This document shows, in pieces, positions 21,140 through 34,578 of a DNA stretch of 64,000 bases. The notes under the pieces were generated by a model. That model was not told where the DNA came from. It did no database searches and saw nothing but the letters and a program-made list of their open reading frames with translations. Origin of the DNA: Strix aluco (Eukaryota; Chordata; Aves; Strigiformes; Strigidae). A program made the position numbers and the translations under genes. Location: the NCBI RefSeq assembly GCF_031877795.1, contig NC_133933.1, positions 8,554,632 to 8,618,631 on the forward strand. The letters run 5' to 3'. Positions within the stretch are counted from its first letter, which is position 1. Each line of letters starts with the position of its first letter.

Positions 21140-24099
21140 AGCCCAGACAGGCATAAACCGTTTCAGCCCACCATGGGAATTGGGGCTGGCAAAGAGAGAC
21201 TTACAGAAGCCAGATTTGGTAGGTCGGAAATTAATGTGAGGTTCCTGAGGGACTGTGATATTGCATCATAATTTAAAACAATATAAATGCAAACACATCT
21301 ATGAATTACATCATAAGGTGGATATTTCCTCCCTGAGCCACTAAAAGTAAATGCATAAACATACCTACCAACACCAAGGTCAAGGAGAGAACTTTTATAG
21401 GTCAAGGAGTGAACTACTTGTATATTGGTTGCCTGCCTGGTTCTCATTTAATAGATTTGGAGTACTTTGGGATCACACTTCATTTATAAGATGTGAGCAG
21501 TGGATTTCAGTCTAGGATCGGGAGTATGAGAAGTTTTAAAGTCACCAAAGAGTGATTCCCTGAGCTGTGAAACCTTTTCTTTCCACCTGAGGCCTCAGGC
21601 AAACAATATGCTTTTTCACTTCTCCATTCTCATGAGTGTAAGTAAAGCCAGTAGAAGACTTTTTAACAAGGAGAAAATGAAGTACTATGTATTAAACAGA
21701 GAAACTGTGTTACATACGTCCTTAAAGTATCACAGCTGATCACAGAAAATTGTGGCATTTGAATAACCAACTTGCATGCCTATCAAATATAAATCAGAGA
21801 CAGGACTGAAAAAATGGGTCAAGAATTAGGCTCCAAAATCCATCGTAGACATCCGAATATGGCTGCTGCCTTGTAATCATACTGACATGGGTAGATCTGT
21901 GCATCCGTACAAAGTGTGGTGAAGTTAGGCGTGACATTTTTGACTGCTGGCTTGCAATATTAAAAGCTGTAATGCATCATGCAGTTACAGAAATGGTTAC
22001 CTGGACTCTTTACACCATAGGCACAATGTAGATTACTTGCTTATTGTTTCCAGTTAAAATGGATACTGAGAAGAAAGTAGTGGTAGATAAAACCTGAGGA
22101 ATAACAAAACGTTGAAATCAACACACTTACTAGAAAGTGCTACTGAAATCTTGATGTCTCCTACCACTTTCTAGTGACCTCTTAGCAGCTGGGTACTGTA
22201 AAGTGGTCTGCTTTCATACTTCTGCATGTTAACAAGCATAGTCTGAAATACTGTCATCAATAATTAAAATTAAGTGACATCTGTCATATTCACTGAGTGC
22301 TGTGAATTTTGCAGTGCCTTCTTTGATTTCTTCCTTTCTCCGATCTCATTGTTCCTTAACCTCATTCATAAAATGTGAATATTTGCCACAGGTCTTTCAC
22401 ACGTTAATGAGGTTTTACACTTACAGTAAAAAAAGCATATTTAACATGTATCTAGTTCTGTATCTAATTCAAGCATATGCAAAGTTGCGTTACCAAAAGT
22501 TGGCAAAAAAAAAAAAATAAATTGCACATACAGAAAAGCTGAACAGGTTCATGATGGAACACTCCCCCTCCACACTTTCCTAATGAATAAAAGTGTGTGT
22601 ATCTCATTGCAGCTTAAGAACTTAGCTCTGAGCTGAGTCTGTTTATTAAGTTAAGAAATGTAGTGGTAGAAGTCTGTGATGTTGAAGGGTTTCTCTGTGG
22701 AGCTGTAGCCTCAAGGAGGAGGGAGTTTGAGTTCCCTTGTCATGGTACAAGCAGCTGGATCAATGGCTAATTGTGGTGAGGCTGCGTTCCAGGGACTCGC
22801 AGCAAACTCCTGGTGCTGCAGTTGTGAGTCCTACTTTCAAATCAAGAGGGATAAATAATGGAGGAGATTGAATGAATAATAAAGTTAGTTTAGTTTTTAA
22901 TAGTACTATAAACTGCCTGAGAACTCTTCACTGTATTTTACGAGACAAGGATCTAAAATGAAATGAAATAAATGTGGAAGATCTGAGAAGTTTCCTAAGA
23001 ATTTCTTGTCAGTGTAATGAGAGCATTGGAAATGAGAGTGAAAAAAAGGCTCCATTTTAAAGTCCTTTTAGCACAGAGCTTTAAAATGAGCATTTTTATT
23101 TTGGAAAGAGAATGTATCATTAGGTTTTTCAAAATATCTAACATCGCATCAATGTAACTAACAAAGAAAAGTGACTTTATATTATAGTTCATCTTTCATT
23201 CTTGTTAGGGCTGGAAAAAAGGGAGAATCAATAATAGTGATTTCTATGAAAATACCAAGATTTGTGAGAGGACAGAAGTTATTATAAATAATGAGATTAA
23301 TTTGACAAATACTGCCTTTTTCCAGAATGTTTTTAAATGCTCTGTGACATTTTCAAAGTGAGCTATCTTGGGTTTTTTTGTTCCCAAACTACATTTTAAT
23401 TTCAAAATTGATTTCTTTTTAAGCACTGGAAAAGAAGTAAACAAAACACACACACGTGCTCATAATTTATGTCCAATGAAAACATGCGTGTGTGCATTTT
23501 GATCACATGAGACCAGGTGAAAAGGCAAATTTTCCAAGCCATATGTTCCTTGGATATTTTGTTTTTAAAAATGGTGTGGGCACAAACTCTACAACTCAGT
23601 GCAATTATATGGTACTTTAAACATAAACATGTTTTCTCCTAGGGAAGGAACAGTTAAATAAAGAGGGTATGTATGTGGGTAGCCACCTGTGCTATGTACC
23701 TAAGGAAATTTGATAAACAGGTCACAGTCTCTCCTCTGCTTTTGCAATTAGACTTCTGGCAAGGCAGTCATCAAGAAAAGCCATAGGCTTTCTAAACCTG
23801 TGAGAACCTGTATGTTTCTTTGGTTGTGTACAAAAGCAAATGTTAGCGAAAGCAAAATATAAGGTCATAGCACCACTGTATTCCATCTACAGCACTGCAG
23901 AAGTCCTCAGGAAATTTCAGTGGTCCCGAGAACAAGAGTCTCTGGCCACACTCCCTTGCATGGTGCAGACTGCCCTCAACCTTGTCGTCTGTTTTTGCGG
24001 AGCGTGGCTCAGCGACGTGCGGAGGGGCACTGAGAGAGGTAACTTAATGTGCCTGGTACCTTCTAGCCAGCTTTGCCCGTTCAGAGCCAGCTTGGACGT
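21140..24099. other. Intergenic DNA upstream of ETAA1
   Basis: AT-rich and non-coding, with A-runs (for example at about 22505-22517) and a short CA/GT-rich area near 23445-23495. No gene or repeat family recognised. Confidence 0.6.
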
Positions 24100-24270
24100 T
24101 TCTCTGCAGCGCTGCCTCGTGCCGCATAGGCATACGCAGCTATGTCTGGCTTCACATCTGTCAAAAGGAGATAATAGTACTTACTGCAGCGCAGGTTGTC
24201 CTGGGGATAACCACGGAGCCATTGGATACGGCGGTGAGGGGAACCATATAAACAGAGAAGTGAATTTAGA
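24100..24270 (+). mobile_element. Probable MIR-type SINE relic
   Basis: ACATCTGTCAAAAGGAGATA followed by ATAGTACTTACTGCAG and GGTTGTCCTGGGGATAA aligns colinearly with the MIR core and 3' region (CATCTGTAAAATGGGGATAATAATACTTAC...GGTTGTTGTGAGGATTAA). A tRNA-like start may lie near 24005 (GTGGCTCAGCGACGTG). Strongly diverged. Confidence 0.5.
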
Positions 24271-27200
24271 TGCTTAATGTAAGATGCATTTATAAATACA
24301 ACCCTGTGGACCCAAACAAAAATAAACTAAGACACCGGTATAAAACTTAGCTATGAAAGTAGAATATTCTAGCCACAGTTTTCTGCCTTTTTCCCCCCCA
24401 GAAATCCTACTTGTCCATATATTCTCTTAAGAAGCCTTGGAGTGTTTACTAAAACAGAGCACTACATGATAGCAGATAGTTTATGCAAGTTAACAGCAAG
24501 AGATATGTGTTGTGTTGCCTTCTTTGGGACCTCAGGAAAAACTGAGAGGGTGTCTGAAATGTTAACTTAATGGACAATAATTTTTTCCATCCATAGGGGA
24601 ACACAGGCATCGTGCGTGTATTTTTGCTTTTATTAATAGCATTTTGATAGCACAGTTATAAAGCTTGTCCTTGGCTTGCCTTGAAATATCATACTGACTT
24701 CACTTATTATAGAATGTAACTTTAATTTTCCAAGGTGAAATGTTCGCAGAGCAGAAACTGGTGAGGAAAATATGGCCAAAACAGTTACATATACCTTTAT
24801 TTTTAAAGTGCTGTCCAGAAGGGTTTGCAGCAATTTTTGCTGATGCATAAATTGACCTAGACAGTAAATGATACATGACCTTAAAAATATCTGAAGTAGC
24901 CTTGCTTGAGAATTTTTAGTAGAGAGTTATTAAATGTCAGAGTAATTTACACAAGCATAGCCTAGTTTATGCTTTTGCATTCTCTTTCCCTCTTTCTCTC
25001 CACCATGCCAGCCGAGAACCATAGAAGCTTCAAAAATATTTTACATATATCTCTTTTTTTTTTTCTTATCATAGAGGTTCATCTTATTTTATTTATCACA
25101 GTCAGAAAATCTCATCAAATGTGAGACTACAATGTAGCTCACAAAGGCCTGATCCAGCAGAGCACTTAAGTACCTGCATAACTTCATCATGATGACATTT
25201 TCCATTGCTCATTAACTGGCATTTAAAAGAAATTTTCCATTGCTTGGTGTCTGGGCACTTAGAGGAAATTATCAGCCAAAATGGGTGAGCCATTTAGAAG
25301 AATTAGGTCAGGCAGTGAACAGGCTACAAGTCGCAGAGGTCTGTAGGGAGCCCTGGAGGTTCAGGCCCCTTGCAGAAAGCTGGAGATAGCCACTGGGAGG
25401 GCCTTCTAGTACATATTTATCATAATGTAGGCTTAATTCCACAGCTGCTCTCCAGTGCTTAGGGTGAACTGCACTGAGGAGATGAATTATGGTTGTGCAA
25501 GACTGTGGAGACTGCTGTTTGTAGAACTTACGCCTTAAATCTTAGCCGGGCCAGTTAGCTTCAGTGCACTGCTGCCTGGAGGCAGCTCAACAGCTGCTGC
25601 TTCTTCTGGAACAGGTACAATAATCTGGGCATCTCTGCCTTGTGCTGGCTCACACTGCATACCTTGCACCGAGGAATGACCAGGAGGAGTCTTGAGGCAG
25701 ACATCCCCCATCCACTCACCTATTTGCTGCGTGTGGCCTTGCTGCCAAGGACCTTTCAGAGCTTTTCACTATTTTTCACTCGTGTCCATACTGTCATTGT
25801 TTGCTGTACCAAGGAGGACATGCATCGTGGGTGATCCTCCCAGCTGAGACACACCCTCTGCTACCTTATTGTTTATACATGAAGAGAAGATATAAATAAG
25901 GGCAGGATCAAAAACTGTTCATAGAAATTACAGCAGCACAGTTTTCTTCTCTCTTCCTTTTTTTAAAATCTGTTGATCCTGCTGTATTACAGCTCCAGGC
26001 TATCAAGGAGTGAGAAATAGGTTTTCTGTTCTGCTCTCTTAGTTTCTGGAATTTTTTTTATCCCTTATAGGAAAACAAGTTAGAGGGTTCTTTAAAGAAC
26101 AGGAAAGAATAGGTTTCCAGCTTGTTTGGAAAGCCTGACAAATATTAATCTACTATATATCCTGTAGATGATTTCTTTCATCAGTGACAAAAACTGACCT
26201 GTATTTGAGCCCTTGACTTGCTAAAACTCTCACATGCTACAGTGTAAATCAATGAAGTATTTTGTCAGCTACCAAGCACAAAGCAGTGGATGGCCAGAGA
26301 AGACAGCTTTTTGATCAAGCATTCTGGAGAAGAAAGTAGGCACCGCTTATTTATTTAAAGTAGGCTTAGCTTTTGATTGATACATCTGTTCCAGGAGAAT
26401 GTTTAGCCTGCAGTCCTAAAGAGCTTACTAAAGAATCAGTGATCAAACTAGTATGAAATTCTCCAAATGCAGTCATTCTCCATTTTTCTCCAACATACTC
26501 GGCGATTTCTGGATAGACTATTTTTATGTCAAGTGTTCATAGCTTGCAGTTGAAAAAACAATTTCTGTTACCAAAGTGCTTTTTTTTGAGGCTTTCGTTT
26601 TATAAATTCTATACATTATCCTTTGAGCCTGTATCCCATTAACTATAAGCCACAGTTTACATGGAAATGCATAACAATGAAGTCTCTCTGTTCCATGTGC
26701 GTGTGTGACTCTCATTATGCAGCATATATTGCTGCTAGATTTAATGTTGGGGTGATTGGAAGTTACTCTCTTCTAACAGCAGTTTTGTCATCTCTGCACA
26801 ATGATCTAAAGTCTCTGACCAGGACCTGCTGCCCGCATTATAGGACCGCTGCCCTGTGTGACTTAACTGCCATTACTGGTTGTTTCAGTGACAAGACCAA
26901 GCTTGGAGCGGAGATGGAGGTTTGGCCTCAGGTCGTGGAGCCCTAGTTTCAGGAATGAAGCAAGAGAAAAATTATGTTTGCGATGCCTCACTTGTTTTCT
27001 GGTGGCACCATTTCTTTCCCTGAAATGGTTGGTTCTGGCACCTTCCTCAAGCAGGACTGAGTTCTGGGCCCAGGGTCCCTTCCAGCTTTATATGCTGTGG
27101 CCTGATGGTCCTAATTCATAGAGTGAGCAAACAAGTGCCCAGATAAGAATTAGACACCCTTTTGATTATTAATTTTTTCATTTATTTTCAGATGGCTTTT

Positions 27201-29044
27201 CCTTTTGTCGTATTGTTCACACATAATGCGTCTGACTCTTCCTATGTCACACTACATCTTCGCAGTAATTTTCTGCAGTGTTCTGTCCCTCTGGATTTTA
27301 CAGCAGTGGATCAGAAAGGAAGTGCAAGCCCTAGCAGAAATAATAAATCCACTGCAGGTCTTGAAGGTACTAATTTCTGCAAAACAAAATACTGCCTCAA
27401 TTCTGTTATGGGCTAGAAGGGGTGATCAAAGTGAAATACATTCATTGTGGAATTGGTTTGCAAAGCCTGCTTCTAAACCATTACACACTCTTTCTAGATT
27501 TCTTTTTTTCCCCACAAAAGTAAATAATGCAGTCATGTCCAGCCTGGCCTGTAGCACTGAGTCCCGTGCAGCTCTTGGGAAGTTCAAGGATTGCTCTCAA
27601 ACCAGGCCTGTGTCATGAGATGGGCAGGGAAGCTGTGTTGGCCTGGCAGAGGGGTCACTGGATAACAAGAATCTGGATAACACGTAGGAGGCCTGTGAGG
27701 GGCTGCAAAATGTGGTACTTGTGGGTTGTGCTGGGAAACCATCCATATAGTTGCTGCTCTGGAGGGCTGGGAGTCATGGTTGTCTCCCAGCTGCCAAATC
27801 ACTTGGAGCACTCGAACGTCTGTGGCATATGTCCTGTGGCTCCAACCGGAAGGTCGGGGTGGTTGGTCATCGCTGGAGTAATCTGACATTTGAAAAAATA
27901 TTTTAGGAACTGTCCTATAATTACAGATATTTCTAATCTATGCAATCTATCTAATTAGGTTCAACCATGCCCAATTCCTTGTCTGATTGCCCGAGCCTTT
28001 CCGCTTAACCAGTCAGGTTTATTCAATAAGGTGTCCTATAATGTTATTTCCTTCCTTGAGAGTGTATGTTATCATCCCTGATACAGACTTAAGAATCCCT
28101 CCACTTTTTTCTTATTTTAAGATCCTCTGTCTCCACAGTAAAGCCCTGTGCTTTAGTTAGGAATCACCTAGCTGAAGAGAAACCTAGGTGAGACTTTGGA
28201 TCTCATTAGTTGTATTTTTAAGTACCTAGGAGAGTCTTAAAAGACACAGCAAGTATAGAGTAGGCACAGTATAGGTAGAATCCCCAGAAATTTAATACAA
28301 GTTAGTTTAAATTGTGGATCCAAATAGTTAACAAGATTAGAAATAATAAGAAATGAATACAGTTGCACAGGCGGTTGACTCACTATTACTGTCATTTCCT
28401 TTTGGCTTTGGTCATGGGGATAACAAGGTAAGAAAAACTGTTTGTTTCCTTTTATTGATTGGTTTGATATTTGAAATAAAGATGATCTTTTTTTGTCTGA
28501 ACAAGTCTTTTGTAAGTTAATATTATGTTAATTAGAATGGATGTCTTCCTGAGCCTTATTTTCTCGTTCATTTGATCTAATTAGCTGATTAATTTTTAAT
28601 TGCCTACTGAGAGATCTTTACCATATTGTGATTTGTGTTTTACCTTTACATTTGGAAAACAATGGTACGCCTAAAATGACTCTAAAGTATTGTATTGAGG
28701 TATTTCTGCAAGGGATAATTGCAAATTATGATTTCTTCCTGCTTCCTAATTTTAGTGCAATCTACTTTGAGTTAGTGCTCATTAATCAGAAAGGTTTGCA
28801 TAGTGTGGAGTAGTAAGAAGGTGTTTCAGTTAGGCAAGCTTCGCAGTAGAGGATCTGTGACTCGGTGATCAAATGGAAATGAAATCCATTGGTTGTGTAT
28901 GAACACTGCAGTGATCGCTTCCCAACTTACAGCATTTATTCTTTTTCTCCACAATAATGTTCTGAGATTCTGAGAATGAATGTATTAATAAGCTTAGAAA
29001 TAGAATATAAAGTTATAACAAGGCCAAGTGTTGATTGAAACTTA
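24271..29044. other. Intergenic DNA, no gene seen
   Basis: Mixed AT-rich sequence. Open frames at 26623-27121 and 27205-27889 are short, overlap in several frames and show no family resemblance. A block near 28500-28790 looks like a conserved non-coding element (separate entry). Confidence 0.6.
28500..28790. promoter_or_regulatory. Candidate conserved non-coding element
   Basis: A homogeneous AT-rich block with clustered homeodomain cores, such as GATCTAATTAGCTGATTAAT and TTTTTAATTGCC, and no repeat signature. Composition resembles vertebrate developmental enhancers, but conservation cannot be measured here. Confidence 0.22.
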
Positions 29045-30325
29045 TTTTCTGGTGGTAGAAAATAAATCACAGCTCTTGGCAAGTTATTTCAAATTATTTC
29101 CCGAGTGTTTAAAATTTGCACCTTATTTTTAGACTGAATTAGTCTTGCTGTAACTTCTAGCCCTTGGATCTTGTTCTGCCTTTGCCTGCTAGATTGAAGA
29201 GCCCTCTATTATCAAATTTTTGTTCCCTATGGTGTAAGCACTTGTAGACTGTGATCAAATCATTCTTTAACTTTCTCTTTGATAAGTTAATTGATTGAGC
29301 GCCTTGAGTTTCTTGCAGTAAGACATGTTTCCTAATACTGTAATTGTTCCCCTGGCTTCCTCATAATCCATGGAATTTTTCATAGTCTTTCTTAAAACAA
29401 CACCATGAACCCAGTGAAACTACTAATTGTTTCACTGATGCCAAATAAGATAACATAACCTCCCTTCTCCTATTTGTTATTGTTTGTACATCTGGCGAGC
29501 ATAGCAGGTTTTTGTCACTGTACTACTCTAGAGGTTCATAGTAATCTGGTTACTCATCATGTCCTCTGTTCCCAAATCCTTGCCTCCTCTTTAGGATCTC
29601 TTTTTCCCAGAGTAGAGTCCCCCCTCATTAAGTCTGTCTCATTATGAGACTTCCTGGCCATAGACATTGACTATACTGAAGTACATAGTGTTCGGTTACA
29701 CTCACCTAACCTAACTGTCATCGTCATTATTTTCCATTTTCTAGTCATCTTCCAATATGGTGAAAATGGTATTTTTTTAACAAAAATGAAAGATAGTCTA
29801 GGAGGCAATAATCAATTCCAGTACCAGTGCCTTGTTCCCCAATCATGTAATGATGGCTTAGATGTGTTTGCTACATAGTTTTTAAGTAGTTTAAAATGCC
29901 ATTCTGATTCATCACCTCTAATTCTAGCCATCTAGAAATTAGCTTCTAATGGTTGGTAGTTTTCTAAGCTCTTAATAGGCAATGGGGAGGAATGGAGACC
30001 TTCACAAAAAGATGTAGGGGACTTATCTGAAAAGTCATAAATCACTTTTCGACAGTACCTTTTTCTTTTCATTGACTATAATGGGAACATAGAGAAGTTA
30101 AGACAAGATGCCAAACTTTCAGACAGCTATAATTACTGTGGATGAATCCCATCTCTTATGCTTTTTAGCTTTTCAGTCAAACTATGGTGTGGTACAACGC
30201 CAGTTCTCTTACAGGCATCCATCAAGATGGTTGCCTTTAGCAGTCCCATTTGTAATCACATCAGAAAATGATATCAAGTTAGCTTGACAAGATCTGTTTT
30301 CCAGAAACCCATGTGGATCAGCTTT
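29045..30325 (-). mobile_element. Ancient CR1-type LINE relic (RT fragment and 3' part)
   Basis: On the minus strand, 30320-30165 aligns with the CR1 reverse transcriptase (ACATGGGTTTCTGGAAAACA...CAAGCTAACTTGAT), followed by a decoded D-x-C-K-x4-V-P-H-x-x-L-x-x-K-L motif. Further on, 29360-29240 matches the end of the reading frame (for example KLKALN, then DLITVYKCLH), and 29165-29045 matches the 3' region seen in old turtle and crocodile CR1 copies. The middle is too decayed to align by eye. All parts contain stops and frameshifts, so this is a dead, old insertion. Alignment is from memory of consensus sequences. Confidence 0.72.
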
Positions 30326-30967
30326 AATTAGATTATCCCTTTTAGTTCTCTATCAAGTTAGTTATCACTTATATGTCTCTTTTTCTATCAGATCTTTTTA
30401 TCAAATTCCTACTTTTTCCACTTTAATATTGACACACATCCAAATTGTGAAAAATCTGAGGCTCCGATGTCTCATATTTTTTTGTTCATTTCCACCCCAT
30501 CTATATCAGGTAGACTTTTCTCTGAGGTGCTCCTGCATTCCTTGATCAGTCAGCAGTAGGTCTCAGGATGACTTAGAGCCATCTCTTGTAAGAAGACCTT
30601 CAGAAGTCTTTACCATGCAGCCTGCCCATATGGTTAAGTCCTGCAATCTTCACAGCGGAGTGTGAGGTAGTGGGGTTTTTTGGTCTGTTTTTTTTTAGGA
30701 CTGAGAGTGAAAAGTTTCATAAATATATTAGATTGTGTGTTTCTCTTTCTGAACTTGCATGTTTTAAAAGATTTTTTTAATGTCTGAGGAAAAGTTACCA
30801 CATTTTTCATTCTTCTTCTTCTTTCTCATTCCTTTTTCTCTGCAAGAGAGACGTTCAGAAGTAAACAGAGACCATAGTGTCCCCTTGCCCTCTGACTGCA
30901 GAGAGGTTTACAGGGCTGAAGGGAAAGCGATAAACTTGTAGTGCCTATGTGATAAGAGATGAAAACC

Positions 30968-30986
30968 TTTTTTTTTTTTTTTTTTT
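30968..30986. repeat. T19 homopolymer
   Basis: An uninterrupted run of 19 T. No retrogene sequence is recognisable beside it. Confidence 0.9.
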
Positions 30987-33900
30987 AATGTAATATAAAA
31001 ATGTGAGGAGGATGCTCCGGAATAAGGATTTCTGCTTCCAACTTACAAGGATGCTTGCAGAACAAAAGTGGTAGGAGAAAATGTACACAGTGGTATTTTC
31101 CTGAACAAGGACACTCCCCAAAGGCTTGAACCTCTACCTGGCAGACAAGAGATATTCTTGCAAGAGATCATTCAAATCAACATTTAACTTGAAAACTACT
31201 GGTGGCATTTTAAGTATCAATACACTAAGCTACCTTGTACAAAAATGGTGAACTGTAAAGGCAAGTCATTGCCATCCTGTCCAGCTTGATCCTTCTGCTA
31301 GATTTTGAATAGCACCTTGAAGGACAGAAGGTCTCATATTTCATTCCAGCCACCCCTGTTCATCTGTTGGAAGGATGTGTTGCTGTTGTAGAAGTGGATC
31401 TTTTCACAAGATGCATAAGGATTTCTTGTACCTGACTGACGGTGGACTGCAATGTCACCAATTATAGGAATCATTTATTTTCTGTAAAGACAGATTAGAG
31501 AAATAATCCAATGACATGTCCTTCTTCCTGGGTAATCCAAGGACAGATTTTGCTGGGAAGGCAAGATGGTGTCACTCTGGGTGTCCTAATAAATATCTGG
31601 GAAGCAGTTAATGTCCAGTGTGACCACCCACTGTTGGAGGTTAGTGTGCCTCAGTTGGAGATGTCAGGAATTTTCTTTCTTCTCTTAGTCTTATTACTTC
31701 CTTCATTTTTTGCTGTTCTCTGCTATTTCTGCCTCTGCATCAGAAGTATAGGTAATAGTTGGCCCCCACCCGATGGGCCAGTTGGAGAGTTCCAGTTCAT
31801 TAAGGGACTGGCAATGTTGGTTTTTTTAAGTTCTTACTTTGCGAGACTAGTGTCATATGGGATGTTTTGAGAGAATATTTTCCAAAATGCAGTTTTATAG
31901 TCCAGAACTAATATCTTGTAGCACAGCAAGTGCTTTGCAGGCACACTGCATAGTTACCATTCCAACATCTCCTACATCAGCTTAACAGAAGATTTGCACT
32001 GAAGCCATTTCAGATCTTTGGGACAGATCACGCTTAGGCTCATTGTAGGAGTTACCTAACCAGCAATGAGTTGCATCTCAACGTGAAGGTATTTATGTGA
32101 TTACTTCTTGGGAGGTGTTCATCCAAGTGTAAATTACTCTGCCTCAGAACAGATTTTAGCTGGTGCCGACAGCTTGGATGACTGGCACATTGTCATTTTC
32201 ATAACACACCTAAAAGGAAAGTGCCAAAAGAACGTAAGTGGCATTGGTGCAGCAAAAAATTTCCAGTAAAAATTTGTCTCAAGGTATACCGGTAGAAATA
32301 GGTTGGCTTCGGTTAATATCTGGGATAAAAAAGGATTAAAACCTCATTTTTCTTTTAGTGTTTCTGGGGGGGGGATCTTCGTTCACGTGAAAGCAGTGCA
32401 TAGTGATACTGCCATGTAACACAAAACTGTGTGGGTTACACTCCTTCTAGTGCATGCTCGTCTTCTTTGCAGATGTCCCTGAGCTACCCTTCCCCAGCTG
32501 TGCTGGTGTCATGAAGACAGCTTATTTTCTGTCCTAACCATTCTGTCAGAGGTTGCATGGGGCGAAACTTCTGTGCTGCTGTGGATATTTTGCCCAGTTT
32601 TTCCAAGAATACAAGGGACATGCAGTCACTCCATGTGCTAGCTAGTCAGTTGTGTTCCTCTCTTTCTGTTGTCCAGTTACAACAAAATCTGATATAAAAA
32701 AGTCTTTCTGAAACTGAATTCCTACTAGTATTATGAAAAGTGGTGGTTAAGAAGAGCAGACGGACCCAATTTATGACCCCCATTCCTCTGGACAAGAGAA
32801 TTGCCGCACCAGAGTGATGCTACATATGCTCCAGAGTTCACACATTACTAAACACATCTCACATGCACTTTATTAGACGGAGTATAATCCAGCCATGGGA
32901 TGCAAAATCAAAGCGAACCACACTTTGTAAGTTTACAGCTCAGGAAATGGAGAGAAGCTGCTTTCCTTCTGCTCACTAGAACAGAAATCCTTTTGAAAAG
33001 AAGGTTCGTTCCAACCTCTGTTTTGGAAGTGTGCTGCATGTGATTTCATCCCATTAGCTGTGATGGTCACCATTCAGTCCTCTAAGTGATGACGTGATGT
33101 ACTGGGGGAAAGGGTTGTTTCCAGTATTATCAGGATAAATCTTCCTATGAACACTTGACCAAGAACACACATGTTTTGCAATTATGTCTGTTTAAAGAAA
33201 CCAGCCATTTCCCTGCAGTACTGTAGAATCTTTTTTTTCTGGCAAGAGATGTGAAGAATTTGCAATTTCTGTATATTGTAATAGTTTTTAATGCAGAAAT
33301 GGTTCACGTCCAGGTTTGTAAAATAGAAGGCATGTAGCCCACAGTTTTGTTTGTTTCATTTATTTAGCATGGCATGGCTAGGTCCTGGAACTAGCTTATA
33401 TGAGGTCATTACCCTATTGATTAAATAGTGTGATGAAAAGGGCATGATAATACACTGCTGGGAGATTATTGCCAGACACTTTGCAAACAAAGCTGCTGAA
33501 AGGAGAGCAGTTGTGAGACCTTCAGCGTGGTGCGTAATTAGCAAGCAAGTAGGAATTAAAATAAAGGATACATGGCGTGATATAGTGATTATGTGCAGAT
33601 AAGTAATGTTTTGAATACTCCCTTTTGGTAACTCTAATGAGAATACATCTTAGTACAGGAAATGTCTGCTGGGACTACACTATCCAGAATCCTTAAACAA
33701 GCTGTGCAGTATGTTGTCCCTGACAGTGAAAAGAAAGCATGGAAGCAGTGCTGCAGATCTGCCTTTTTTTCTTCAAACTTTTCTCACTGGGTCTTTGTTC
33801 TCTTCCAAAAATGTCATACTGGTGTAATGAGTCTTAGAGAAAAACAGTAAATCTGTGCTATTTCTTTGGGATGGAGCACCATTTCTTTAAAAAAAACCCA

Positions 33901-34511
33901 ACAGTCTTTTTGGGGACAACAACTGGATCTGAACAAACCATGTTTTGAGTGGGAAGCATCAGCTCCTACAACAAGAAAGGGAGGTCTAAACCTGGGATGT
34001 ACAGGCAGTAGCAAATATGTGATTCTTGCATTCAGACTGGCCTCCCCTCCACCCCGTCCGAGAAGCACAAATACTTACATGTTCCCGAAATAAACAGGGC
34101 ATCTGATTTATTCCATGGCATATGTTTCACCTCAGCAACCCTTTCAGACCTGCAAAAACCAACAGATTAGAGGCTTTCCAGGCAGCACCTCAGTTGCCTA
34201 AAAGGGAATTAAATGAAAATTTTTAGAATGTGGCACAGACCAACTGTAGAGAGATAGATGGGTAGACATTGAAAGCCATCTTGCCAGCCATGCAGTATTT
34301 CTTTGTCCAGTTTCAAGCTCCTTTCAGTCAGGAGATCCATCACAAGACACTGAAAATTTCATAGATTTTATTGTTAGTGCAACTCTTCAGGGCCTTTATC
34401 CACAGTGCTATAGACCAGAGAGGGAGAGCTCCTGTCTTAGTGTCTTCTTTCAGAAATCTCAAGCTGCATGTTGAATAGACAAAGTTAAACAGTCACAACA
34501 GCAGTAACAGT
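30987..34511. other. Intergenic DNA, nothing recognised
   Basis: Non-coding sequence. The longest frame (31511-31870) ends in a hydrophobic stretch but has no family resemblance and no codon-like features. Confidence 0.55.
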
Positions 34512-34578
34512 GGGAGGGAAGAGGGAACAAGGGAAAGAAAAATAGGAGGGAAGGGAGAAGAGAGGAAAAGAGAAAAAC
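34512..34578 (+). repeat. Purine-rich low-complexity tract
   Basis: About 67 nt that are almost entirely G/A, with GGGAGGGAAGAGGGAACAAG-type words. Such tracts can form triplex DNA; no function is shown. Confidence 0.7.

Noticed and set aside
23840..24277. 145-codon plus-strand open frame
   Set aside because: It overlaps a probable MIR relic and has no family resemblance.
31511..31870. Possible membrane protein from a hydrophobic frame
   Set aside because: The hydrophobicity comes from T-rich DNA. There is no homologue I recognise and no splice context.
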